DNA of 9,980 nucleotides from Paracoccaceae bacterium (GTDB lineage: Bacteria > Pseudomonadota > Alphaproteobacteria > Rhodobacterales > Rhodobacteraceae), in contig JAESRD010000032.1 of assembly GCA_016764835.1 (NCBI GenBank), forward strand, positions 1 through 9,980, read 5' to 3'. Position numbers and translations under genes: made by a program. A model generated the notes under the pieces. The model was not told the DNA's origin. It made no database searches and saw nothing but the letters and a program-made list of their open reading frames with translations. Positions 1-7,529 of this stretch are shown here, piece by piece (within the stretch, counting starts at the first letter, position 1; each line of letters starts with the position of its first letter).

Positions 1-311
1 GCGAGCACGCCGCCGCCGTCGCCCACAGCCAACCGGGCCGTGGCCACGGCCCGCGCAAGCGCGGTTTCGTTGATGGTGGTCGAATGGGCATAACCAGCGG
101 TTTCGCCCTTCACAGCCCGCAGGCCAAAGCCCTCAGCCGCATCAAAGCTGGCATTTCTGACACGGCCATCATCAAACACCAAGACTTCTGAACGCCGCCG
201 CTCAAGGAACAATTCGCCATCATCTGCACCGGCCACAGCGGCCCGAAGATGCTTTAAAGCAGCCTCTTGGTCCAACATTTCATCAAATGGTCGAAAGGGC
301 ATATTGGCCAT
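1..311 (-). CDS. tldD: TldD-like metallopeptidase/modulator, N-terminal part (runs off the left edge)
   Basis: This is the first 103 codons of a minus-strand gene that continues beyond the window. The translation begins MANMPFRPFDEMLDQEAALK and includes stretches such as LFLERRRSEVLVFDDGRVR (about 34-52) and GFGLRAVKGETAGYAH (about 61-76), the usual N-terminal pattern of the TldD/PmbA family. TldD with TldE/PmbA forms a zinc protease that acts on unfolded peptides and matures some ribosomally made peptides. The catalytic HExxxH motif lies further downstream and cannot be seen here. I chose the ATG at 311 because AAAGGA sits about 5 bases upstream on the minus strand; the second Met (ATG at 302) is less well placed. 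The gene is divergent from coxB, next to the cox locus. TldD rather than PmbA is favoured by the N-terminal sequence and this neighbourhood, but the missing C-terminus leaves some doubt. Confidence 0.85.
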   Translation of the reverse strand, partial: MANMPFRPFDEMLDQEAALKHLRAAVAGADDGELFLERRRSEVLVFDDGRVRNASFDAAEGFGLRAVKGETAGYAHSTTINETALARAVATARLAVGDGGGVL

Positions 312-497
312 CGGTTATCCTTTGGTTTGCAAAATAGCGGTAGGAAGCGTCTGATTGCCGCAATCGCACTTCTTGTTCTGACAAGCAGGATATGGGAAGA
401 GACAACAGAAGCAACAATGGATTCCCGCAAAATGGGGGTCTTGATATGTGCATTAAGCACGAAGTCCGGCCAATTTGGCCAAATGCAAGGGGTCAAG
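312..497. promoter_or_regulatory. Divergent leader between tldD and coxB with two small dyads
   Basis: This 186-bp region must hold the start signals for both tldD (minus) and coxB (plus). No convincing -35/-10 pair could be picked by eye on either strand. Two dyads lie in the coxB leader: GTGC-ATTAA-GCAC at 448-460, and the perfect 6-bp inverted repeat GGCCAA-T-TTGGCC at 468-480, which ends 17 bases before the coxB start. A weaker dyad CTTGT-TCTG-ACAAG lies at 372-385. They could be operators or leader structure; that is inference. The coxB ribosome binding site is the AAGGGGT stretch at about 487-493. Confidence 0.4.
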
Positions 498-1352
498 ATG
501 CACCTGTTGAAGATCATTCGCCGCGGCAGTGCCGCAATCAGTGCCAGCCTTCTTGCCGCAGCTGTGAGTGCGCAGGATAATCTTGAAATCGTCGGGGCGC
601 CGATACCGGGGGGGCTGAACTTCCAGCCCGCCGCGACAGAACTGGCCCGCGAGCTGCAGTGGCTAGACGGCATGTTGCTGGTGATTATCACGATCATCAC
701 TTTATTCGTTACGGGATTGTTGATCTATGTGATCATACGGTACAATTCTAAAAGGAACCCTGAACCAGCGCGTTTTAGCCATAACTCGCCGCTTGAGGTT
801 GCCTGGACAATTTTGCCGATTGTCATCTTGATCTTTATTGGTGCGTTCTCTCTGCCGGTCTTGTTCAAACAACAAGAAATGCCGCAGGCCGATATCAACA
901 TCAAAGTCACCGGCTACCAATGGTATTGGTCCTACGAATATGTCGATGATAATGTGCTTTTTGAGAGCTATATGATCGGCTCCGGTCTGGGTAATCTAAA
1001 CGCTGAGATCAGCGCAGAGCTGGAAGAAGCGGGCTATTCGGACAATGAATTCCGCCTTGCCACGGATAACGCTGTTGTTGTGCCAATTGGTGCAGTGGTG
1101 GTGATGACCGTCACTGGCGCTGATGTGATCCATTCATGGACGATCCCTGCCTTTGGTGTGAAGCAAGACGCCGTGCCGGGCCGGTTGGCCCAGCTTTGGT
1201 TCGCCGCCGAGCGTGAAGGTATTTACTTTGGTCAGTGCTCCGAGCTTTGCGGCAAAGACCACGCCTATATGCCGATCACGGTTAAAGTGGTCAGCCAAGA
1301 AGTCTATGACGCATGGCTGATTTCTGCTCAGGAAGAGTTCCCTGCAATGTAA
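498..1352 (+). CDS. coxB: Cytochrome c oxidase subunit II (CuA subunit)
   Basis: A 284-residue subunit II of an aa3-type cytochrome c oxidase (also called ctaC). It accepts electrons from cytochrome c at the periplasmic CuA centre and passes them to subunit I. A signal peptide (basic LLKIIRRG, then an Ala/Ser-rich core ending near AVSAQ, about 1-26) precedes two membrane segments (about 57-80 and 100-122) and the cupredoxin domain. Visible landmarks are QWYW (141-144) and the complete CuA ligand set: H212 in IHSW, C247, E249, C251, H255 and M258 in the GQCSELCGKDHAYM block. The open frame extends upstream to 267, but that would overlap tldD. I chose ATG 498 because AAGGGGT lies just upstream and it places the signal peptide correctly. 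It is first of the cox cluster, followed by a hairpin and a 122-bp gap before ctaB. No haem c motif is fused at the C-terminus, consistent with an aa3 enzyme rather than a caa3 type. Confidence 0.97.
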   Translation: MHLLKIIRRGSAAISASLLAAAVSAQDNLEIVGAPIPGGLNFQPAATELARELQWLDGMLLVIITIITLFVTGLLIYVIIRYNSKRNPEPARFSHNSPLEVAWTILPIVILIFIGAFSLPVLFKQQEMPQADINIKVTGYQWYWSYEYVDDNVLFESYMIGSGLGNLNAEISAELEEAGYSDNEFRLATDNAVVVPIGAVVVMTVTGADVIHSWTIPAFGVKQDAVPGRLAQLWFAAEREGIYFGQCSELCGKDHAYMPITVKVVSQEVYDAWLISAQEEFPAM

Positions 1353-1366
1353 TCGAGCCGTGATAA

Positions 1367-1396
1367 AAGGGCGCAGCCGCAAGGTGTTGCGCCCTT
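1367..1396 (+). terminator. Terminator- or attenuator-like hairpin after coxB
   Basis: A perfect 9-bp inverted repeat, AAGGGCGCA (1367-1375) and TGCGCCCTT (1388-1396), with a 12-base loop begins 14 bases after the coxB stop. It is followed by ATTC and not by a clean T run; a T5 stretch comes only about 13 bases later. It may therefore be a partial terminator or an mRNA-stabilising 3' structure that lets subunit II mRNA outnumber the downstream assembly genes. That role is inferred from position. Confidence 0.55.
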
Positions 1397-1435
1397 ATTC
1401 ACAAGATATTTTTCCCAGTTTGTCATGGGTTTGGA

Positions 1436-1456
1436 AGGTCGGGCAGAAGCCCACCT
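1436..1456 (+). promoter_or_regulatory. Small hairpin in the ctaB leader
   Basis: AGGT-C-GGGC (1436-1444) can pair with GCCC-ACCT (1449-1456) around an AGAA tetraloop, with one bulged C at 1440. It lies 18 bases before the ctaB start and does not cover the GGAAG ribosome binding site at about 1466-1470. It is reported as a visible structure only; no function is shown. Confidence 0.3.
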
Positions 1457-1474
1457 GTCAGAAATGGAAGCAAG

Positions 1475-2431
1475 ATGAGTGACGCCACCATTAATGACAC
1501 CGATACTGGTAGCAACGCCGATTTTGGTGATGCCAGTTTAGGGGACTATTTCGCGCTGCTTAAGCCGCGCGTTATGTCCTTGGTTGTCTTCACGGCCCTT
1601 GTCGGGCTGTTGGCCGCGCCTGTGCCGGTTCACCCCTATATCGCCTTCGTTTCGGTGCTCTGCATTGCTATTGGCGGTGGTGCCTCGGGCGCGCTGAACA
1701 TGTGGTGGGACGCTGACATCGACGCGATAATGCGCCGCACCCGCAACCGGCCTATCCCGGCTGGCCGTGTGCATGCAAAAGAAGCGCTGGGCCTTGGGCT
1801 GGCGCTGGCGGGCTTTGCCGTGATCATGCTCGGTCTGGCGGCCAACTTCGTTGCTGCGGGTCTGCTGGCCTTCACCATCTTCTTCTATGTCGTGGTTTAT
1901 TCGATGTGGCTTAAGCGGGCGACACCGCAAAATATTGTTATCGGCGGTGCTGCCGGGGCCTTTCCGCCGGTTGTCGGCTGGGCCTGTGCCACGGGCGGCA
2001 TTTCGGTCGAATCCGTTTTGATGTTCGCGCTGATCTTCATGTGGACACCACCACACTTTTGGGCGCTCGCGCTGTTTGTCAAATCTGACTACGGCGATGC
2101 GGGCGTGCCAATGCTGACCGAAACCCATGGCCGCAAAGTCACCCGCAAGCACATTTTCGTCTATGCGCTGCTGCTGGCGCCGGTGGCGCTGGCCATCGGC
2201 TTTAGCTCAATCGGCAGCCCGCTCTATCTCGCCGTCTCATTGTTGCTCAATGCGCGCTTCGTTTGGGGCGCTTACGCCGTGCTGCGCCGCGACGAAGACC
2301 AAGCGCAGGCCGATAATTGGCGCACAGAGCGCAAGCTGTTTCGCGATTCGCTTTACTATCTGTTCTTACATTTTGGCGCTATTTTGGCCGGGATTTTGCT
2401 GTCCGGCACTGCGATTGGGAGCTGGAGCTAA
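1475..2431 (+). CDS. ctaB: Protoheme IX farnesyltransferase (heme O synthase)
   Basis: A 318-residue UbiA-superfamily prenyltransferase (COX10/CyoE/CtaB) in the inner membrane. It joins farnesyl diphosphate to protoheme IX to give heme O, the precursor of heme a for the oxidase. The first Asp-rich loop, [20 protein letters not shown] (about 75-94), supplies the Mg-diphosphate ligands N75, D79 and D83. The second conserved loop is [12 protein letters not shown] (about 142-153), and [12 protein letters not shown] (about 188-199) is diagnostic of heme O synthases. Several hydrophobic helices span the rest. The start has GGAAG about 4 bases upstream. The N-terminal 20 residues are polar and poorly conserved in general. 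The stop TAA shares one base with the ATG of the next gene, which suggests translational coupling. Confidence 0.97.
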   Translation: MSDATINDTDTGSNADFGDASLGDYFALLKPRVMSLVVFTALVGLLAAPVPVHPYIAFVSVLCIAIGGGASGALNMWWDADIDAIMRRTRNRPIPAGRVHAKEALGLGLALAGFAVIMLGLAANFVAAGLLAFTIFFYVVVYSMWLKRATPQNIVIGGAAGAFPPVVGWACATGGISVESVLMFALIFMWTPPHFWALALFVKSDYGDAGVPMLTETHGRKVTRKHIFVYALLLAPVALAIGFSSIGSPLYLAVSLLLNARFVWGAYAVLRRDEDQAQADNWRTERKLFRDSLYYLFLHFGAILAGILLSGTAIGSWS

Positions 2432-2640
2432 TGGCCATACAAGTCGAGCACGAACTTCATAGCCGCCGCCGGGGCCGTAACCTTGGGCTTGGTCTCATCC
2501 TCATAGCTTTTGTTGCCTTGGTCTTTGGCCTAACGGTGGTCAAAGTGCTCAGACTTGGCGATGTCACCCAGCTTGAACGGTTTGACCATGTCGCCCGCCC
2601 GGCGCTGATACCCGTAGATGACGAGGGTGTCTCAGAGTGA
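2431..2640 (+). CDS. coxF: Small single-pass membrane protein of the cox cluster (CoxF-like)
   Basis: A 69-residue protein starting at the ATG that overlaps the ctaB stop (TAATG) and ending in a GTGA overlap with ctaG. It has a short basic N-terminus (HSRRRGRN, 10-17), one hydrophobic helix (about 18-40, [20 protein letters not shown]) and a polar tail of about 29 residues. GGGAG at 2417-2421 is a usable ribosome binding site. A short protein of this kind between ctaB and ctaG is common in alphaproteobacterial oxidase operons and is often annotated CoxF. Its biochemical role is not established to my knowledge; its position suggests oxidase assembly or stability. A longer in-frame start at 2317 lies inside ctaB and is not favoured. 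The gene call is strong; the name rests mainly on position, size and topology. Confidence 0.8.
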   Translation: MAIQVEHELHSRRRGRNLGLGLILIAFVALVFGLTVVKVLRLGDVTQLERFDHVARPALIPVDDEGVSE

Positions 2641-3281
2641 AAATTTTGCCAAACCTTGTTGGGCCGCAGCGCACATTGGCGCAGACCGTCAGCGTGGTTG
2701 TGGTCATGGGCGCTTTGGCTTGGGCATCGGTGCCGTTCTATAACTGGTTCTGCAAGGTCACCGGCTTTGGCGGCACAACGCTTGAGGCCAGCGCTGGCAG
2801 CGATATCATCCTCGACCAAACCATTATTGTGCGCTTCGATGCCTCGCTTGATGCCACCATGCCGTGGACGTTTAGGCCCGTGGCCCGCGAAATGGAGCTG
2901 CGCATTGGTGAGACCGCTTTGGCCTTTTTTGAAGCCACAAACCCGACCGACCGGCCCATTGCCGGACAAGCCGCCTATAATGTGACCCCGTATTCTGCCG
3001 GGGCCTTCTTTAACAAGATTGAATGTTTTTGCTTTACCGAACAGGTGCTCGCACCTGGCGAAACAGTGCAGATGCCCGTCAGCTTTTTTGTTGACCCGGC
3101 AATCGTGGAGGACCGCGATGCGAAATATGTCCATACAATCACGCTTGGATATACATTTTATGAGATTGACTTACCTGAAAATTATGCCGCTCTTGGCGTG
3201 AATGACAGGGATGTTTTGACAAATGCAGCGCAAGCCGCACCTATGTTACATGCAGCGCAAGCTGCAATAGAAACCAACTAA
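2637..3281 (+). CDS. ctaG: Cytochrome c oxidase copper chaperone CtaG (Cox11 family)
   Basis: A 214-residue Cox11/CtaG protein, which delivers copper to the CuB site of subunit I. One N-terminal helix (about 15-32) anchors it, followed by a conserved segment around [14 protein letters not shown] (33-46, with C39) and a periplasmic immunoglobulin-like domain. The copper-binding motif is CFCF in [11 protein letters not shown] (C130 and C132), and [20 protein letters not shown] (153-172) matches the family's C-terminal region. The start is GTG at 2637, overlapping the coxF stop by four bases, with GAGGG at 2623-2627 upstream. The tail after about residue 190 is longer than expected and contains a duplicated AAQAA segment, noted separately. 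It is followed 23 bases later by coxC. Confidence 0.96.
   Translation: MKILPNLVGPQRTLAQTVSVVVVMGALAWASVPFYNWFCKVTGFGGTTLEASAGSDIILDQTIIVRFDASLDATMPWTFRPVAREMELRIGETALAFFEATNPTDRPIAGQAAYNVTPYSAGAFFNKIECFCFTEQVLAPGETVQMPVSFFVDPAIVEDRDAKYVHTITLGYTFYEIDLPENYAALGVNDRDVLTNAAQAAPMLHAAQAAIETN
3223..3266 (+). repeat. Short direct repeat in the 3' end of ctaG
   Basis: A 17-base unit occurs at 3223-3239 and 3250-3266 with one mismatch; its first 13 bases, ATGCAGCGCAAGC, are identical. The spacing is 27 bases, so the frame is kept, and the repeat gives the two AAQAA segments near the C-terminus of CtaG (about 197-201 and 206-210). It looks like a small in-frame duplication that extends a non-catalytic tail. 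Confidence 0.7.
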
Positions 3282-3304
3282 AAGACACCCAGGGGACCAG
3301 CCTG

Positions 3305-4108
3305 ATGGCACATACAAAAAACCACGACTACCATATTTTACCACCGTCAATCTGGCCACTGGTAGGTGCCGTTTCGGCATTTATCATGTTCTTTGGCGCA
3401 GTGCTTTGGATGAAAGGCTCATCGCCATATATGGGCCTGATCGGCTTTGTCGGCGTGCTCTACACAATGTTTGCTTGGTGGTCAGATACCGTGACCGAAG
3501 CCCAAAACGGGGTCGACCAGACACCGGTTGTGCGTATCAGCCTGCGCTACGGCGTGATCATGTTCATCATGTCCGAAGTCATGTTCTTCGTCGCTTGGTT
3601 CTGGGTGTTCTTCAAAAATGCGATGTACCCGATGGGGCCGCAATCGCCAGCAATTGATGGCATTTGGCCACCAGCAGGGATTGAGACCTTTGACCCGTGG
3701 CACCTGCCGTTGATCAACACGCTTATCCTGCTGTGCTCCGGTGCCGCCGCCACGTGGGCCCACCACGCTTTGGTGCATGAAAACAACCGTGAAGATATGA
3801 AAACCGGCCTCTGGATTGCCGTTGGTCTCGGCGCGATCTTCACATTGTTTCAAGCTTATGAATATAGCCATGCCGCTTTCGGTTTTTCCGGCAATATCTA
3901 CGGCGCGGTCTTCTTCATGGCCACCGGTTTCCACGGTTTCCACGTGCTGATCGGTACCATCTTCCTCGCCATCTGCTTGGGCCGCGTTTACAAAGGCCAC
4001 TTCTCACCAGAGCGCCATATTGGCTTTGAAGCCGCCGCTTGGTACTGGCACTTTGTTGATGTGGTCTGGCTGTTCCTGTTCTTTGCGGTCTATATCTGGG
4101 GCGGTTAA
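3305..4108 (+). CDS. coxC: Cytochrome c oxidase subunit III
   Basis: A 267-residue subunit III (also ctaE), close to the usual length. It has about seven membrane helices, is part of the oxidase core, and helps keep proton uptake and turnover stable. Diagnostic segments are [16 protein letters not shown] (about 88-103, with the conserved Glu E91), WAHHALVH (151-158), [13 protein letters not shown] (206-218) and the final [20 protein letters not shown] (240-259). AGGGGA at 3291-3296 lies 8 bases before the ATG. It follows ctaG by 23 bases and is followed by a strong GC-rich hairpin before surf1. Neither subunit I (coxA/ctaD) nor heme A synthase (ctaA) occurs in the window; both must be encoded elsewhere for a working enzyme. 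Confidence 0.98.
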   Translation: MAHTKNHDYHILPPSIWPLVGAVSAFIMFFGAVLWMKGSSPYMGLIGFVGVLYTMFAWWSDTVTEAQNGVDQTPVVRISLRYGVIMFIMSEVMFFVAWFWVFFKNAMYPMGPQSPAIDGIWPPAGIETFDPWHLPLINTLILLCSGAAATWAHHALVHENNREDMKTGLWIAVGLGAIFTLFQAYEYSHAAFGFSGNIYGAVFFMATGFHGFHVLIGTIFLAICLGRVYKGHFSPERHIGFEAAAWYWHFVDVVWLFLFFAVYIWGG

Positions 4109-4139
4109 TACCGCGCACCGATAACACGCAGCAATAAGA

Positions 4140-4163
4140 GCGCGCGGGGGCCACCCCGCGCGC
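4140..4163 (+). terminator. Strong GC-rich intercistronic hairpin between coxC and surf1
   Basis: A perfect 10-bp stem, GCGCGCGGGG (4140-4149) and CCCCGCGCGC (4154-4163), closes on a GCCA tetraloop, 31 bases after the coxC stop and 22 bases before the surf1 ATG. No T run follows immediately (GCCTGCGTTTA), so full intrinsic termination is unlikely. It could end part of the transcripts or protect the 3' end of coxC mRNA. The surf1 ribosome binding site (AAGGG, 4174-4178) lies outside the stem. Confidence 0.55.
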
Positions 4164-4185
4164 GCCTGCGTTTAAGGGCAAATAT

Positions 4186-4875
4186 ATGGGGCAGAGTGTG
4201 AGAAAAGCAGCTTTTCCAATTATTATGGCGGTGGTTGGCATCGCCATCCTCCTTGGGCTTGGCATTTGGCAGGTTCAACGGTTGCAATGGAAAACCGCCA
4301 TTTTGGGCGATATCGAAGCGCGGATTGTCGATGAAGCCGTGCCGCTGCCCGGGGTGGTCGACCAAGAGGCCCACCGCTACATGCCGGTTTTTCTGCCCAA
4401 TGCGCGGCTCACCGGCGATGAGCTGCATGTGCTGGTCGCAGCCGAGCGGGGCGCAGGCTACCGCATTATCGCCGCCGTCGAAGTTGAGAACCGTCTTATT
4501 TTGGCCGATTTAGGCTTTGCCTATGAGGCCGCTCGCACTATTGACCGCGCCGCAGACGGCCTCGCCATCACTGGCAACCTGCATTGGCCCGATGAGGTTG
4601 ACGGCTACACCCCTGATCCCGACCTTGGCCGCAATATCTGGTTTGCCCGCGACGTGCAGACAATGGCACAGGCTTTGGGCACTGAGCCGGTCATGGTCAT
4701 CGCCCGTCAGATTGAGCCGCCGCCGCCGGGCACGGCGCCTTTGCCGCTCGGCGCCAGCGGTATTGCCAATGATCACCTGGAATATGCCATTACATGGTTT
4801 TCATTGGCTCTTGTTTGGGCTGTAATGTCCGGGTTTCTTATTCGGCGGGCGCTGAGCCCCGCACTAAAGGACTGA
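4186..4875 (+). CDS. surf1: SURF1 family oxidase assembly protein
   Basis: A 229-residue SURF1 (Shy1) protein, which assists heme a insertion into subunit I of the oxidase. Topology is typical: an N-terminal helix (about 10-27) ending in GLGIWQVQRLQWK (24-36), a periplasmic domain, and a C-terminal helix (about 202-220). The signature NDHLEYAITWFSLA (195-208) includes H197, at the position of the histidine linked to heme a binding in studied bacterial homologues. An RYMPV segment (64-68) matches the conserved block after the first helix. AAGGG at 4174-4178 supports the ATG at 4186. It closes the oxidase cluster; thrC begins one base after its stop. Confidence 0.95.
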   Translation: MGQSVRKAAFPIIMAVVGIAILLGLGIWQVQRLQWKTAILGDIEARIVDEAVPLPGVVDQEAHRYMPVFLPNARLTGDELHVLVAAERGAGYRIIAAVEVENRLILADLGFAYEAARTIDRAADGLAITGNLHWPDEVDGYTPDPDLGRNIWFARDVQTMAQALGTEPVMVIARQIEPPPPGTAPLPLGASGIANDHLEYAITWFSLALVWAVMSGFLIRRALSPALKD

Positions 4876-4876
4876 T

Positions 4877-6265
4877 ATGCAATATATCTCAACGCGTGGC
4901 CGGGCTGACAGCTTGAGCTTTGAACAGGCAATGCTTACCGGGCTGGCCAGTGACGGTGGATTGTTTGTCCCTGAAAACATCCCCCAGCTCTCACATGCTG
5001 ACATCGCCGCCATGGCCGGTCTCAGCTACGAAGAAACCGCGTTTCGCGTGATCCAGCCGTTTATCGGCGGCGCGTTTGATGACGCGACCCTCAAAGAGCT
5101 GATCGCCAAAGCCTATGCGAATTTCGGCCATCCGGCCCGCGCGCCGCTCAAGCAACTGGCACCCAATCACTTTTTGCTAGAGCTGTTTCACGGCCCGACA
5201 CTGGCGTTCAAAGATTTTGCCATGCAGTTGATCAGCCAGTTCTTCCAAGCGTCCTTGGCCCGTTCGGGCGACCACGTCACCATCGTTGGCGCGACCTCGG
5301 GCGACACCGGCTCAGCTGCAATCGAAGCCTTTGCCGGCCTCGATAATGTCGACGTGTTCATCCTGTTCCCACATGGCCGGGTTTCCGAAGTCCAACGCCG
5401 CCAGATGACCACACCGCCCGCCGCCAATATTCATGCGCTCGCCCTTGATGGCGATTTTGACGATTGCCAAGCGCGGCTCAAGGACATGTTCAACGACATT
5501 CCCTTTCGCGATGAGGTCCGGCTGGCCGGGGTCAACAGCATCAACTGGGCGCGTATCCTAGCGCAAGTTGTCTACTATTTCTCATCCGCCGTTAGCCTCG
5601 GCGCGCCGCACCGCAAGGTCAGCTTCACCGTGCCGACGGGTAATTTCGGCGACATTTTCGCTGGCTACATTGCCCGCTCGATGGGGCTGCCGATTGAGCA
5701 GCTTGTCATTGCCACCAACCAAAACGACATTTTGCATCGCACGCTGCAAACCGGCCAGCAGCGCAAAGAGGGCGTGACCCAGACGATCAGCCCCTCAATG
5801 GACATTCAGGTCTCGTCAAACTTTGAGCGGGTTCTGTTCGATGCTTATGGCCGAGACGGCGCTGTAACCGCGTCGCAGATGGACGCGCTATCGGCCGAGG
5901 GCGGCTTTAGCGTTGGGCAGGGCGCGCTAGAGTTCTTGCGCGAACAGTTCGCGTCCGGGCGCTGCTCTGAGGCCGAGACCTTGGCCACAATCAAGACCTT
6001 TGCCAACACCACCGGCGAAGTGCTCTGCCCGCATTCGGCCGTCGCCGTGCATGTTGCCAGCCAACATCTCGGGACCACGCCAATGATCACCTTGGCCACA
6101 GCCCATCCGGCAAAGTTCCCAGATGCGGTCAAAAGTGCGACCGGCAAGCGCCCGGCTCTTCCATCGCGCATGGCAGACCTATATGAGCGTGACGAGCGGG
6201 TGCATAATGTGCCCAATGATCTGGCGGCCCTTCAGGCCATTATCCGGGACCGTAAATCAAAGTGA
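4877..6265 (+). CDS. thrC: Threonine synthase
   Basis: A 462-residue PLP enzyme that converts O-phospho-L-homoserine to L-threonine, the last step of threonine synthesis; cytoplasmic. The N-terminus MQYISTRG with LASDGGLFVPE (23-33) is typical of the long (yeast/E. coli type) threonine synthases. The PLP lysine is K112 in HGPTLAFKDFAMQ. VGATSGDTGSAA (137-148) is a substrate/PLP loop, and VPTGNFGDIFAGY (252-264) is the cofactor phosphate-binding loop. AAAGGA at 4866-4871 lies 5 bases upstream of the ATG. Its stop overlaps the next start as GTGA, so thrC and the M16 gene are probably co-translated. It has no oxidase role; its place behind surf1 is a conserved neighbourhood in related alphaproteobacteria, recalled and not checked. 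Confidence 0.97.
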   Translation: MQYISTRGRADSLSFEQAMLTGLASDGGLFVPENIPQLSHADIAAMAGLSYEETAFRVIQPFIGGAFDDATLKELIAKAYANFGHPARAPLKQLAPNHFLLELFHGPTLAFKDFAMQLISQFFQASLARSGDHVTIVGATSGDTGSAAIEAFAGLDNVDVFILFPHGRVSEVQRRQMTTPPAANIHALALDGDFDDCQARLKDMFNDIPFRDEVRLAGVNSINWARILAQVVYYFSSAVSLGAPHRKVSFTVPTGNFGDIFAGYIARSMGLPIEQLVIATNQNDILHRTLQTGQQRKEGVTQTISPSMDIQVSSNFERVLFDAYGRDGAVTASQMDALSAEGGFSVGQGALEFLREQFASGRCSEAETLATIKTFANTTGEVLCPHSAVAVHVASQHLGTTPMITLATAHPAKFPDAVKSATGKRPALPSRMADLYERDERVHNVPNDLAALQAIIRDRKSK

Positions 6266-7529
6266 CCACCAAGCTGCACCAATTGCCGAACGGGTTTCGG
6301 ATCGTAACCGAGCATATGCCGGGCCTTAACTCTGCCGCGATCGGCATCTGGGTTATGGCCGGTGGTCGCCATGAGCGGCTTGAGCAAAACGGCATTGCCC
6401 ATTTTCTGGAACATATGGCGTTTAAAGGCACCAAGCGGCGCAGTGCGCTGCAAATAGCCGAGGCAATTGAAGATGTTGGCGGTTTTATCAACGCCTATAC
6501 CAGCCGCGAAACCACCGCCTATTATACCCGTGTGCTTGAGAATGATACCGGGCTGGCGCTTGATGTTTTGGCTGATATCCTGCTCAACCCGGCCTTTGAG
6601 CCGTCCGAGATTGAGGTTGAGCGCGGGGTGATCTTGCAAGAGATCGGCCAGTCGCTCGACACGCCAGACGACATTGTATTTGATTGGTTGCAAGAGGCGG
6701 CTTACGGCGACCAGCCCATGGGCCGGACAATTCTTGGCCCCGAGGAGCGGGTATCGTCCTTTAACCGGGCTGATCTGTCGGGCTTTGTCGCCGAACATTA
6801 TGGCCCAGAACAGCTTGTGCTTTCTGCCGCCGGTGCGGTTGACCATGAGGCTTTGTGCAAAGCGGCCGGGCTTTGTTTGGCCATATGCCCGCGCGTAAAC
6901 GCAGCGCTCGCCTTGCCCCGGCTAAGTTTACCGGCGGCGAGCACCGGGCAGATAAAGCACTGGAGCAGGTGCATTTCGCGCTCGGGCTAGAAGGGCCAAA
7001 TTTCCGTGCTCAGAATGTTTATGCCGCACAGGTCTATTCGATGATCCTTGGCGGCGGCATGTCGTCGCGCCTGTTCCAAGAAGTGCGTGAAAAGCGCGGG
7101 CTTTGCTATTCAATCTTTGCCCAGACCGGCGCTTATGAAGATACCGGCATGATGACGATCTATGCGGGCACATCTGCGGGCCAGATCGCCGAGCTAGCAG
7201 AGCTGACGGTTGATGAGATGCGCCGCGCTGCCGACGATATTTCAGAGGCCGAAGTAACGCGGGCGCGCACGCAAATGAAGGCCGGGCTGCTGATGGGGCT
7301 TGAAAGCCCATCCAACCGGGCCGAGCGGCTGGCGCGCATGCTACAAATCTGGGGCAGGGTGCCTGATATTTCAGAAGCCACCACCAAGATCGACGCGGTC
7401 ACCCGCGATAAGGTCCGCGCCCATGCCGGGCAACTGGTCGATAATGCCAAAATGGCGCTGGCGCTTTATGGGCCGGTTTCACAAGCACCAACTTTGGACG
7501 CATTGCGCCAAAGGTTGCAGGCTGGATGA
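6262..7529 (+). pseudogene. M16 family zinc peptidase, split by an apparent one-base deletion
   Basis: Two overlapping frames together make one processing-peptidase-like (M16B, PqqL/mitochondrial processing peptidase beta-like) protein. Frame 1 starts at GTG 6262 (overlapping the thrC stop) and runs to 6990; its first roughly 200 residues are normal, with the inverted zinc motif HFLEH (H47, E50, H51) and the third ligand E127 in VERGVILQEI, 76 residues after H51. After DHEALCKAA it becomes unrelated sequence. The homology resumes in the other frame with ALFGHMPAR, FTGGEH, then EQVHFAL and GGGMSSRLFQEVREKRGLCY, ending at 7529. Adding one base restores 423 codons, a 422-residue protein of normal family length. 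The likely site is the GGG at 6868-6870, where a fourth G gives a smooth join (AAGALFGHM). The pieces are the catalytic and the C-terminal lobes; both are normally needed. This may be a real mutation or a sequencing/assembly error. Confidence 0.88.

Noticed and set aside
267..497. In-frame upstream extension of coxB (77 extra codons)
   Set aside because: It overlaps the start of tldD, encodes no conserved sequence, and puts the signal peptide in the middle of the protein. ATG 498 has a good ribosome binding site.
1538..2152. 204-residue minus-strand frame opposite ctaB
   Set aside because: It is a shadow of a GC-rich coding region: low-complexity, rich in Arg/His/Gln, with no recognisable domain, and ctaB is certain.
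2457..3134. 225-residue minus-strand frame opposite coxF and ctaG
   Set aside because: It lies against two well-supported genes and has no family features.
6232..6846. 204-residue minus-strand frame opposite the M16 gene
   Set aside because: It mirrors a strong coding region with zinc-site motifs on the plus strand; no domain is visible on the minus strand.
6855..6880. Programmed -1 ribosomal frameshift in the M16 gene
   Set aside because: No X_XXY_YYZ slippery heptamer is present in the right phase and no strong downstream stem was seen. A missing base fits better.
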